A stretch of 64,000 bases of DNA from contig NW_026947484.1 of assembly GCF_034190915.1 (NCBI RefSeq), forward strand, positions 77,509,982-77,573,981, given 5' to 3'. Shown piece after piece: positions 24,560-35,469 of this stretch. This DNA comes from Cavia porcellus. Its lineage: Eukaryota > Chordata > Mammalia > Rodentia > Caviidae. The first letter of the stretch is position 1, and every line of letters begins with the position of its first letter. The notes under the pieces are model-generated. The model made no database searches. It saw only the letters and a list, made by a program, of their open reading frames with translations, and was not told the origin of the DNA. The position numbers were made by a program, and so were the translations under genes.

Positions 24560-25205
24560 TTCCACCACAAACTATGTACTTCCCCAAAGATGCCAGACGT
24601 TTCTCACTGCCTTACCCTTAAGCCTGGCAGTCTCTTTGCTGGAACATTCTCCCCTTTCTCCATATCACTTTCATTCCATTTTATCGTTTAGGACCACGCT
24701 CAAATGTCAAACTCCTCTAGAAAGTCCCCAGTAAGCCCTTGTTGCAGAAGTTATCTGGCAGAAAATAGAAGACAAGTGTCTTTGTTATTTAAGGATCATT
24801 ATAACTTAAAATCAATGTTTTGCTTCCAACCTCTTTCTATCGAATGCTTTGAAACCACATATTACTAATGACATAGCTAAACAATTGCTGTTCAACATCC
24901 ATGAGGCTTCATATAAAAGAGAAATAAACTTTTGTGTATTAAACACCTTAGTTTTCAGGACTGAATTGTTACTATAGCAAAACTAAGATACTCCAAATAG
25001 TATTATCTCCTCCTAAAAATGGAGAAAATTTCCCTTTTGGCTCCCCAGCACGTCTTCCCTGGGCTCAGTAATTTATTCCTCTATCTTCTCATCTAGACTG
25101 AGTTTCCTAAGGAAAGAGATGACTTTTTTCTATGTATTTTTCACTCCAATACAATGCTAGTACATAGGAGGAAATCAAGAAATATTTGATGAATTGGGTG
25201 CATTT
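24560..25205 (+). mobile_element. LINE-2 3' end
   Basis: 24,590-24,745 matches the L2 3' segment with 'ttgctggaacattctcccc', 'cgctcaaatgtcaaactcc' and 'aaagtccccagtaagccc'. 25,060-25,200 matches the terminal part with a 'gagtttcctaaggaaagag' block and the end 'aatatttgatgaattgg'. Both are in order and in the same strand. The sequence between them is diverged. Confidence 0.75.
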
Positions 25206-26935
25206 CACTCAACTCAAACCATAGACAGCACTGCCATTGTAATATATTTCATAGAAATTCAGCAGAGTAAAATGATTCTGTCAAAGGCTACTCAATCCAC
25301 TATGTAGCAAATATGCTTCCATTCAACTCCTATGATTTGTGATACTGCCAGACATGAAGCTGTGGTTAGTTAAATCTCATCTTTTTTTTTTTTTCTCATC
25401 CTTATCAGTCAGGATCCTACAGAAAATAGATGGCATTTTTTTGCATGTGGGAATCAAGAATTTTTTAGTGAAAGAATGATTTAGAAAGATGTGGCTGAAT
25501 TAAGGAACCAATAAGGAGTACTATGGAACTCAGATACTAACAGGGACTTGGGTGGCCATAGTGTTCCTGAAACCTCGCTGACAGTGACAGCTGAGGCCAG
25601 CATTAAAAATGTAAGCGATGGTCATAGGAGGGTGCAGAGACCATCAGAGCTGCGACGGATTGAGAAAGGGTGTTGATGATAAGCATATCACTCTACTTAT
25701 GTTGTTAGTGGGATATTCTGCTTCCACACAGGCCAACCACAAATGATGCCTGGATGATGCTATCTTTAGAGCTTAGTCCCTTAGAAGCAGGGAGGCAATT
25801 CTAAGAGAAGAGGAGGACAAAAATGACCAGCATATACTCCCAAATCACCATTGGATGTGTTGTATCTGAGGCTTCCAACTATCCCTACAAGTGGTTTTCT
25901 AGAGAAAAGTATGTGATATTCTGAAGACATACTTCAGTGCAGCAGGGGCCTCTAACTGATCCTTCAAGGGCAGTCCAATCCGTCAGATCCTCCCTGATGC
26001 TTTCCTTGAACATTGAGGAATTCACCATATCCCTCACCATATTCACTTGCTTCCAAGGCCTCCCACTTCCCCAACACCTCCCAAGTTATGTGGAATTGTA
26101 TATTGTGTAGATAGATATCTTTTCAGATCCTAGACCATTTTATGCATCTTTTCATCCGGCGCTAAGGTTTGCTTACTTTTACTCAGATTGTTCTACAAAA
26201 ACATGCATATTAATCAGTTTTTAAGTCCTCAAATAACACACTCTTTCTTGAATGGCACCAAGCATGCATGTGACCCAGGGAAAACTGACAAAAAGATAGT
26301 TTAGTAACATAGTTTCCTCTGATATGTGAATAACTGCATTTCTAGCCCATTCAGATAAAAAGAAAACTTCTCTAGTTATCTTGTATATACACTCTGCCAA
26401 AAAACTGTATATACATTTCAGGAAAAGAAAAATAGTCTGACCTTTTTCAACATATGGTGTTACTCTCATATGGGGGAACCTAGAGGATGTCATATATTAC
26501 AGAAAACACACTATACTGCTAGCCCTTAGAGAAGAAATTGAAAACGCATGTGCAGAAAGCTCAGTGATCAAGGTTACGCAAGTGCAGTTCACCATATTGA
26601 TAAAAATTTCTGAAAGCTAATGGCCACCATTTTGAGCACTGTTATAACTGTAGAGGCTAAAGTTGACTTGGATTAATTCATGATATGTCACTAAATTAAG
26701 TATTAAGATATTCATACAAGTTTTTCTTTTTCTGAAGTACATAGACATTTTTGGCAGACTCTGCATTATTATTGACTAGGAATCCTAGTCACAGCATTGA
26801 AAAACAGCAGCAACACACTATAGGTATTTACAGCTTGTCTCTGATTGACCTGGTATGGATGACGTACTGAGGCTATAGAGAGAAATCAGGTATTTGTTTC
26901 AGGCTTGCTTGCTTGCCCAGTATCTTACAATTGGA
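25206..26935. other. Unclassified sequence, probably old repeat in part
   Basis: 25,400-26,030 begins 'gtcaggatcctacagaaaat', reminiscent of old LTR or LINE consensus starts, but I cannot place it. The rest shows nothing. Confidence 0.35.
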
Positions 26936-26939
26936 AGAC

Positions 26940-27130
26940 AGCGTGCTACAGGGCAAAGCTCTCAGGCTTTTGGATAGAACTGATACAGAATTAAATATTA
27001 GGGTACCACTTGATGAGCTTGGGCTAGTTTCTTAACCTCTGTGAACCCATTGTTCCTTCTCTGTATATGTGGGGATGTTGTGAGAATTAAAGTGTGCAAT
27101 TTCTGTAAAGTACAGCAGTTAATGTTGGTA
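26940..27130 (+). repeat. MIR SINE
   Basis: The order of a diverged 5' part, 'gcttgggctagtttcttaac', 'ctctgtgaacccattgttcc', then 'gttgtgagaattaaagtg' and a terminal 'agtacagcagttaatg' follows MIR in plus orientation. Confidence 0.7.
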
Positions 27131-29095
27131 CTGTCCAGGCATTTGTGATGACTTTGTTTCTTTTGCTTGACATTATGGTGCCATGTTTGTGAACTGGAGA
27201 TGAGAGCCAATATTTCATCCTATGCATGCTATTGGGAAAATTTAGTTGTTTGTGTGGATAAACATGTAACACCAAAGAGAAGGAATAAAATCTTTGGAAC
27301 TTGATTTTTAAAAATCTGGAGTTTTTGAACTATAGATGGATGATGTCTAAATGTCTATTGATTTGATATATAAAAGCAAGCAAAACATAACATCTATCAT
27401 CACGACAGGGAGGCGTACTTGTCTTCTCACCCAAACTTGCTTGCTTTTTATTTCTTTACAGCCCTCCAGCAGCTTTTGCGAGACTTTCCATGACTTGTTT
27501 CAAGTCTCTTTCCTTAAAACCCTGAGCTCACTACAGCCATGTAACACACCAAATATGGCCTGTGTGGAAGGGAGGTGTAAGACTTTCAAAGTAAGATGAA
27601 GCATGTGAAACAAACATCCATCCTTTGCTGTCAATTCTTGCCGAGTGTCAGAATGCAGTCTGGTAGTAGACAATGCCATCTTGTGGTTCTTGTGAAAATC
27701 ATCCCTTGGAAGATTGAAGAAGCTCACTGTTTCAGTCTTATCAAGAGTGTTGTTCCTCCCTTTCATATTTTTACAGATTAAATTATCATCCCCCAAAATC
27801 TCACCTAACAAAAATGGGAGCCAGATTATTAATGAAGCAGTAGGTCAGTCTGGATTGGTAAAATCAGGCAATGTATTCTGTCTTTAAAGAATCTTTGGAC
27901 ATTTGTGCCTTCAACAGAAAGAGAAACATAGGCTGGTTCTATGGCTCAGTTCTCTTGGGAAGTGGTCACACATTATATTTTTGTAACACTATAGCCTGGA
28001 ATACTGATTGCCTTACCGCACTGTCATCCTACATGTCAGCGGTTTGAACTCTGAATCCTGTGAGGAAAGCTCTTATCCACACTTGTCCACAAATATTTCC
28101 TTTGAGTTAGAGTCTGTACCTAAAGGTTTCAGCAGCAGCAGCTATTTGGGCTGTTTTGGAATTATGCAAGTGCTTTGGGTTGTTAGATTTCCTCAGTACA
28201 TAAAAATAAGAGCTTTTTGTTTGTTAACTTTGAAGCCTCAGAGACATCACACCTAGAGTGCATTTTGGAAGTTGCAGATATTAATCCATATTCCTCTTTG
28301 AGCTGAAGTAATGACCTGATGTCCCCAATAGTTTCTGTAGTAATATTCTTTCTTTCTTTGGTATATAACTGACTAGAAACAGCATTTTTGAAAATTCTGC
28401 AAGAAAGCACAGAATACTCTTACACTAAACATAGCAATTGGTTATTTTGTTTCTCATAACTCAATTCCAATAATATTTACTAAAAGTCATTTAATAAACT
28501 AATAGATACTTTTGTGAGCCTACCAGGTCCTAGATACTTGAATGGGTTGAATACTCAGGAACAAGGTTATGGTTCTTATTCTCAAGGATTTTATAATGTA
28601 ATAGGACAGACAAATGAGCAAGTAATTATAAATACATGTTTTGTGATAGAGAGATTGGGATTATAGGAGTGAATGGAGCAGAATGGCAATCCAATCCTAG
28701 AAATCATGGAAGATGAAATAAAGATGAGAAAGAGTGTGTCAGGTGAAAAAGCTGAAAAATAATATTTTATCAACAGATGAGTACATACAAATATCTACCA
28801 CAGAGAGGATTTCCATGTTCAGACTAAGAAGGACCCGAGTAAGGTTTACAGTGATAGTGAACCTATATATATGTGTCACAGCAGGTGTCTGTCAACACTG
28901 GAAGCTCTAAAATGTTTGCCATCACAGGTTTAGACAAATAATTAAAAAAAAAAAACTCAGTTTGGACAAAAAATAGCTGATGGAAATGTAGCGATCAGGT
29001 CTTCAAATCCATATCAGCAGATGTATTTGTTCTCCCAAGAGCACAGGACATGGAAGGTTAATGAAGCCAAACCACCAGCTGCTTTGGTATCGCTG
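27131..29095. other. Unclassified sequence
   Basis: No gene. 28,490-28,640 resembles an old mammal-wide repeat ('ctaccaggtcctagatactt', 'aggacagacaaatgagcaag') whose family I cannot name with confidence. Confidence 0.35.
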
Positions 29096-29111
29096 GGACC
29101 ACTCCAGTTTT
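29096..29111. repeat. Left target-site duplication of the half-L1
   Basis: The 16-mer ggaccactccagtttt is repeated exactly at 32,754-32,769. It merges with the poly(T) that is the antisense poly(A) tail, so the right edge could shift by a base or two. Confidence 0.95.
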
Positions 29112-29136
29112 TTTTTTTTTTTTTTTCATTTTTTTT

Positions 29137-29142
29137 TTTATT
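29137..29142 (-). promoter_or_regulatory. Polyadenylation signal of the half-L1
   Basis: The plus strand reads tttatt, so the transcript has AATAAA about 11 nt before the terminal A-run. Confidence 0.75.
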
Positions 29143-30565
29143 TAAAGAAAAGGAAACGAAAAAAAAAAATACATGGAGATTAAAAAAAAAGGGTAGAAAT
29201 AATACTAAATTACAGACAAACAAAAGGTAAGGAATTGCCAGTTGATAAGTTACAAATTGTCATCTTCGAAATGGCTGTTCAGGTTATAGAATTAAAGTAT
29301 ATAGAATGACATTCAAAAAAATGACCCTACAAACCATTCTGCTCTATGGCCGAACAAAAGCTCCGTAATATGATTATCAGTCCCACCTATTTGTTTTACA
29401 TCTCTAAGAGGATAAGGTTAACCATATCAAAACAGAACAGAACATTTAAAAAAAAAACTAAAAAACAATTTAAAGAAATACAGATTTCAAAGCAAGTCCA
29501 CTGGAGATCTACCTTATCTAACTGTCTCTAGCTTCTTACAAATAGTTGTCCCTAACTTCACCCACTTTCTATACTTATTGCATATTATAGAACTAATCAA
29601 ATCATTACAGGATGATGGAGTCTTTTTAGGTCCTCAAGTTCCAAATTAGGGAAGACAATACTAACTACCATCGCATCTCTCATTCTCTTTGTGATAGCCG
29701 TCCCCATCTCTGCATATGCTGAAGTTGAGCTGAAGAAACCAGTCCATAGTCATTTTAATCAGCAAGCAATAGATTGCTAGAATTTATATTATAATGCTAC
29801 AAAATAAGCCTCGGGTTTTTCAGGTCTCTTCCTCAGAGTATTTGTTCCTATCCTCTCTGTATTATAGGGAAAACCAAGTCATAACAAGACAACGAAACAA
29901 TTTCCTAGATAAACATGCAATGGATAGGACTTATAAAACTATAATATAAATGATCTTCCGTAGCTACTGTTTTCTCTTGTTATTTTCAATAGATTTGTCG
30001 ACAACACTGGCTTATTATAGTTAAACATACTATCACCTATTTTTATAAAAACTTATCTTTGACTGCATTGTAGTATTTGAGAGCTGTTACTGATTCATAC
30101 CAGTATGGATATCCTTTACATCTTGTCATGCTCAGAGTAGTTTCCTCTACTTTTAGGGTTGATTCTAACACGCATACCGATTTCAAATAGGATCAGTCAA
30201 GGCCAACCAATAGTCTTATGATTCAGATACAATTAAGATCAGTCATAGTAAGACAATGTAAGTAATACAGAATTTCAGCCTAAGTCAATAGGAAAGTAAG
30301 GATAGTTACCGTGGTATAACCTGCTATTTTTGGTTCTAGAGGTCTGTGTCCTCAAATCTGATATGAGTGGACAGACCAGAACAAATTTAATTCAATCTAA
30401 ATATGGCACTAGGACTACTGTGTCTTTTAAATCGTTATACACCATTAGCAATGACCTCTGCTTTTTTTTTTTTAAATATAGTTTCAGAGCTGTCTCTACT
30501 AAAGACTAGCTTACCGTCTCTGCCTCATGTCTGCTACTCCACTTTTCTGCTATATTTTGTCCACC
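29143..30565 (-). other. Non-coding 3' body of the half-L1
   Basis: This 1.4-kb stretch follows the ORF1 stop. It has no long minus-strand frame and none of the ORF2 landmark phrases that are plain in the other L1 copies here. It is AT-rich, with an internal A-run (T-run on plus at about 30,463-30,473). It is inside the TSD-bounded element, so it moved with it. I do not recognise its origin. Confidence 0.7.
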
Positions 30566-31664
30566 TTATTCCCTCATTCCATGGTCTGCCCCGTTCACTG
30601 AGGCTTCTCTGCCACTGTAGCTGTAATCCTGATATCTCTTCCTCTCTTTCTCTGTAATGTCCTTCAGCACTCTCTGTAGGGTTGGATTGGTGGCCACGAA
30701 CTCCCACAGTTCCTCCTTGTCTTGAAAGTATCTTATTTCTTCATTAATTTTTAGAGAGAGTTTTGACGGATATATGAACTTAGGTTGCATATTTTTTTCC
30801 TTCAGGACCTGGTATATTTCTCCCCACTCCCTTCTTGACTTAAGAGTTTGTGTTGATAAGTCTGCTGTTATTTTGATAGATTTCCCGTTATAGGTAACCT
30901 GCATCCTTTCTCTGGCTGCTTTTAATATTCTGTTTTTTTGGTGGATTTCTGGGATCTCGATTATTATATGCCTAGGCATAGTTCTGTTTTGGTTGTAGGT
31001 AGCTGGCGTTCTGTATGCTTCTTTTATCTGGATATCATTTCTTTTTGCTATACGTGGGAAATTTTGCTTTAATATCTCTGTGAATATTTTTTGTATTTCA
31101 TTTTTGGATGTTCCTGCTTCCTCACTCACATTCTTTATTCTTAGGTTATGCATCTTTTTATCATCTTCCAGTTTTAGAATTGCTTCTTTCTGGTTCCTTG
31201 TTATTTTTAAGAGGCTTTTTCTTTCACGTTCATAAGCCCTAAATCTCTCTTCAAGTTTCAGAAGGTTGTCTTTAGTTTCTGTCAAGGCATTTTGCCAATA
31301 TTCAATGGAGTTCTTAGTTTTCTGATATTCTCTTTGGATCTGTTTCATGTATTCTAAGTTATGCTTATATTCTTCTTCAGATGCTTCTCTTTCTTTTCTG
31401 ATTTCCTCAGTTCTTCCATCTGTGTTCTCTTGGGTGGGGCTTGTCATTTCTTTAATTAATCTCTTTATATCTTGCCTCACTTGGATCAGGAGTACATCTT
31501 TAAATTCCTCTATGAGATCATGTAAGTACTTTTTAATTTCGGCTGATGCTGTGTCGAGTAGAGGATGGTTACTGTGCTTGTTCTCTTCAGTGTTTAGTTC
31601 TCTTGGGTTTAATTTCTCCTGTTGAACAGCTGGAGATTTTTTTTTTATTTTTATCTCTTGTCAT
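30566..31664 (-). pseudogene. L1 ORF1p gene, near-intact with one frameshift
   Basis: ORF1p is the trimeric RNA-binding chaperone of L1 ribonucleoprotein particles. The open frame 31,480-30,566 gives 304 codons. Residues about 25-110 are charged and heptad-like (coiled coil). Residues 111-195 form the RRM, with NLRIKNV (112-118) and PRHIIIEI (169-176). Residues 200-275 form the C-terminal domain, with TADLSTQTLKSRREWGEIY (205-223) and YPSKLSL (237-243). The same frame stays open upstream to about 31,635. The likely ATG at 31,664-31,662 is in another frame across a run of ten A's (plus-strand T-run 31,637-31,646), so a one-base slip breaks the start. With that part included the gene would have roughly 365 codons, near the usual mammalian size. 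A sequencing error in the run is possible. Confidence 0.9.
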
Positions 31665-32753
31665 GTTTCTGGTTTCTTTCAGATTGTCCTGGAGTTCTCT
31701 GGCCCTCTCCGAATTGCTTAGGGCCTTTCAGAAGCGTGCTGGCTTGAGTTTTTGCTGTCCTCCCCAATTTGCTGTTATCTGGGGTAGGCTGGGATGTAGG
31801 GGCGGTACAGTCTAGTCTCTAGCCTCTGTGTCAGTTAGTTCATAAATTAGGCTGTACTTTCTGGTTGTCACTGAGTTGTGACTATTTTGTATCTGCTTAT
31901 TGGGCCCCAAGCAGAGGCTTGGTTTAGCCCCAGTAGCTCCTGCCAGTTCTCTTTGAATCAGAAGCAGCTGAGTAATGGCACAGGATTCTGCCCAGGTCCC
32001 AGCCGTTCTCTTCCAAACCTCTCTGTGATAGGAGCACCAGAAAAGCAGATCTGCCCAAAACCAAGATGGCTCCCACTAAGTTCTCTGTGTGGAGCTGAAG
32101 CCAGCAAGTAATCAGGCTCTGCCAGGATTCAAGATGTCTTCCACCAGCCCTCCCTACAGGGGGACCTGGTGATGTCACCAAGCTGCGGTTTCTGCCGCCA
32201 GGCTAATATGTCTGCACCAGACTCTGTGTTATTGATTTCCCCGTGGTGGCGGGCCAGCTGTTCTTTGGCCAAACCCAGCAGCCGCGGGGTTTTCTGTACT
32301 CACCAGAGTCCGGTGCAAGTCCTCGTTCCGGGACCGCCGCACACCAAGCTGTCCACTTTTCCCCCACTCGCGGCTCAGTGCTGACCGGTCAGATTTCTGT
32401 GCACCGTTTAGATTTGAAACGCCGGAGCTTTGTACATCCACTCTGGTGCAGCGGTGCAGAACTGGCTGCTACTTGGAGTCTCGAACTGGGTCTCAGTTTC
32501 CCACGGTCCCCAAAAGCAACTCAGCTTTTCGTGCTGGGTCCACGAGTCTGTTTGTTGATTTAAAGGCGTGGGATTTGCAGCCTCCGGTCTCAGCACGACT
32601 TTAAATCCTCCAGCTGTACTGTCTTGGTTAATAAGAATCGCTATCGATTTGTCTGGTCCTCTCCATGCTGTCTTTTTTTAGCTTTGAGTTTGAATTCTCT
32701 GGAGAGACTCTTCGCTCAATCCCCTAGCTCGCCGCCATTTTCAGCACCCCCCA
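31665..32753 (-). promoter_or_regulatory. CpG-rich L1-type 5' UTR / internal promoter
   Basis: The 1.09 kb upstream of ORF1 is the only CpG-dense stretch in the window. I count about 25 CpGs between 32,185 and 32,600. In L1s the 5' UTR holds the internal RNA polymerase II promoter. It includes degenerate units of about 70 bp around the 'aagatg' motifs at 32,063, 32,131 and 32,205. The 5' end is fixed by the TSD, so the promoter appears full length. Confidence 0.75.
32731..32741 (-). promoter_or_regulatory. YY1-type site at the half-L1 5' end
   Basis: Reading the element strand, AAAATGGCGGC lies at +13 to +23 from the TSD-defined 5' end. Human L1 carries a YY1 site at almost the same distance, where it sets accurate transcription start. 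The position supports a full-length 5' end. Binding is inferred. Confidence 0.6.
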
Positions 32754-32769
32754 GGACCACTCCAGTTTT
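32754..32769. repeat. Right target-site duplication of the half-L1
   Basis: Exact copy of 29,096-29,111 (ggaccactccagtttt). The empty site would join sequence before 29,096 to sequence after 32,769. Confidence 0.95.
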
Positions 32770-33160
32770 AACACAACGTCTTGTGTTTTAGGAAACTCCT
32801 CACTCACAATGAGCAGGGTGCTCAGACACCGTGATAGAAGTTGGGCTTCAGAAATACGGCTGTGTTGTGGAGACAACAGTAGAAATAGTGTGACAGGGAG
32901 ATCACAGACTCAGCAATGGGTGGTTAAGATGAGAGAGGTGAGAGGGAACTTATGTGTGAGGGGAGGGAGAGAAAATAAAGTGTTTAGGATAATTCTTAGA
33001 CTATTTGCTTCATCAGTCGAATGGATTAAAGTACTCTGCACCAAAAGGGGAAGCTCAAAGAAGAATGATTTGGGAACTATTAATGAGTCTGAGAGGCCTG
33101 TGGGAAGTTTCAGTAAGCACATCCTATAGAGAGCTGGATAATTTAGATGAAAGGTTACAG
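32770..33160. other. Unclassified sequence
   Basis: Continuation of the pre-insertion locus to the right of the half-L1. Overlapping 60-106-codon frames on both strands show no domain. Confidence 0.35.
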
Positions 33161-33164
33161 GTTA

Positions 33165-33545
33165 TGCTAGGGCTTGTATGTAGTTTCTCCCCAGGGTTCA
33201 TATGTTGGAGGCTTGGTTCCCAACAAGACATTAAGAGACAGTGGGACCTTTATAAATCAGAGTGGAGAATCATTAGGGAAGTTGGAAACATCACACATGA
33301 AAAAGATTAACTAGTTCTTACAGATCTGGTTAGTTCCTATGAGAGGAATGGTTATTAAAGAGGAATGCTAGCCCTTCCTCACTCTATTTGGTCTCCTGTC
33401 AGGTCCTATGATCTCTCTCCTGCATGATCTCACCACAATATTGTCCACCATGATGTGATATAACCAGGGGGACCCTGACCAGAACAAGACTCGATCTGTT
33501 TTGACTTTTGGTCCATGAAGTCTGATTTAAATAAACCTTTTTTTC
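33165..33545 (+). mobile_element. MaLR-like LTR
   Basis: 'gggcttgtatgtagtttctc' start, 'gggttcatatgttggaggct', 'ggttcccaacaagacattaag', a late 'ccatgaagtctgatttaaat' with an overlapping AATAAA at about 33,530, and a T-rich end follow the MaLR LTR order. Confidence 0.65.
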
Positions 33546-33549
33546 TTTA

Positions 33550-34290
33550 TAACTTACCTATATTTTATTATAATGATCAAAAATGGATAAATGGACCAAC
33601 ACAGGTGAGCATAAAAGACTTGAAATTCTTCTCCATATGAATAGTAACATGGGGATGGATGAAGCCATTGGGGGAATATTCTAAAAAGGAAAATACAGCT
33701 AATATTAAGCCAAAGAACACCAGAATCACACAATCTTGAAAAGTAAGGAAAGATAAATTAAGACTTTCTAGAAAGAGGAAATGATCAACATAATCAGGTG
33801 ATATAGAAGTATTTAGTGAACTAAGCACTGAGCTCTTTAGATCCAGATGCATAGAACTTACTGGTAATTATGTACTAATTTTGGGGGTTGGAAAGGTAGA
33901 ATAGAGTTTGTACTACAATAGAGATAGTGGTTATGAGTAGAAGATAACAGTAGACATAGGGTATTTTTTTCAAAATACTTGATTGAGATGAAATAGAAGA
34001 ACATGGTAGCTAAATGATGACCAGATTTCAGGGAAGATCTTTTACAACATAGGTATTTCAACTCTTAAATAAGGGGCATCTTCATGCTGGTTTGAGGCCA
34101 TACTAGCAATGTTGTGAGTCCTGCAACTCAGTTCAGAACTCAGGCAGTACTGAGTGTACACTAGTCTGAGGATTTCTGGTATCTGTACTTAGAGGCTTGA
34201 ACCAATGACAACACTTAAAATAATCATCATAAACTCATACAATAAACCCGGGAGCCTTCTGATTGACCTCTCTTCTGCTAATATTTCCTC
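33550..34290. other. Unclassified sequence
   Basis: No gene or repeat recognised. Confidence 0.35.
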
Positions 34291-34299
34291 TCTCAGAAC

Positions 34300-35465
34300 T
34301 ACTTTATACATAGCAATCTATGACTCTTTAAAAATATAAGCATAAGATAATCCCTAACAAAACTATATCAAAATACCCTCAGAAATACTATTGAGTTCTA
34401 AAACTTATTCCATAGCCTACAAAAATACATGAGAGAGAAGCATAGGAATAAGAAACAGAGAAACAAATGAAAAAAAAATCTAACAAGATGGAAATTTAAG
34501 CTCTAACATATGAATAATTACCTTAAATGTAAATGATAAACACACTAATTAAAAGATAGGGACTGGTAAAGTAGATAAACTATTCTTAGATTTAACATTA
34601 AAAGCACAATATATTTAAATGTTGATATATTTGACCCTATTTTAAATTAAAAATTTTTGTTCTATAAAAGACTGAATAAAAAAGATAAAAAGACAAGGAA
34701 AAGAATATGAAAAATATTTGAAAATAACCTATCTGGCAAATAATTTGCATCTAAAATATATGAAGAATTCTCAAAACTCAGTGGTTACTTTTTAAAGTCT
34801 AGGTAGAAATGGGAAAGATACATGAACAGGCAGCATGATTTATGGAAAGCCTTTAAGCACATAATACATTTGACATCCTTAGGTATTAAGGAACTAAAAC
34901 CACAGTGACTTATTACTACTATTGTGAAAATGGCTAAAACCTAAAGTGGTGCCAATGCCAGATTCTGGGGGCAATTTGCAGATATTAAAGCACTCATATA
35001 TTTCTGTCAGGAATCTAAAGTGGTATGTGTATCCATAGTGAAAACAACTCGGCATACAATTCCTATGTGACTCAGATATTGTAGTCTTGGGCATTTATTC
35101 CAGAGAAATGAGAATTTATGTCCATGCAAAGACTGGTACATAAATATTAACAGCAGGATATTATTTATAATATCCAAAGACTGGGAGACAGATGTCCTTA
35201 AGTGGCTCAGTAGTTAAGCTCTTACATGGCCACATAATACTGTATTACTTAGAGGTATAAAAGAAAGAGCTGTTACACATTATGACTGGAGAGAATTATG
35301 TTGAATAAAGCAGACAACATCCAAGATTATGTACCCCACAATTCCATTTATGAAACATTTTTACAATAAAAAAATAATATTAATGAACAGATAGGTGGTT
35401 TCCAAGGAAAAAGGCAAGAGAGAAATGGATGTGATTACAGAAAGGCATTTATGAAGGATCAGTGA
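34300..35465 (+). mobile_element. Old LINE-1 (L1M-type) 3' region
   Basis: From about 34,915 the order 'tgaaaatggctaaaacctaa', 'ggtatgtgtatccatagtg', 'gggcatttattccagagaaa', 'catgcaaagactggtacata' and 'ggtggtttccaaggaaaaag' matches the ORF2 C-terminus to 3' UTR of old mammalian L1s in plus orientation. The stretch before 34,900 is A-rich and only tentatively included. Confidence 0.7.
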
Positions 35466-35469
35466 GACT

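Larger units (their letters stand above)
29112..32753 (-). mobile_element. Young half-L1 (HAL1-type) retrotransposon
   Basis: A 3,642-bp element on the minus strand, bounded by a perfect 16-bp TSD. From its 5' end (32,753) it has about 1.09 kb of GC- and CpG-rich 5' UTR, a nearly intact L1 ORF1 (31,664-30,566), about 1.45 kb of non-coding 3' sequence, AATAAA, and a poly(A) tail (T-run at 29,112-29,126). No endonuclease, RT or cysteine-rich ORF2 block is visible. This is the layout of HAL1, which must borrow ORF2 protein from full L1. A one-off ORF2 deletion in a normal L1 is the main alternative. Clean TSD, retained CpGs and an open ORF1 indicate recent insertion. Confidence 0.88.

Noticed and set aside
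29014..29230. Lys-rich and Phe-rich frames on both strands
   Set aside because: They are translations of the half-L1 poly(A) tail and adjacent A-runs.
30508..30520. A good splice-donor match (GGTAAGC on minus) just after half-L1 ORF1
   Set aside because: No matching acceptor with a polypyrimidine tract is evident downstream on the minus strand, so splicing cannot be supported.
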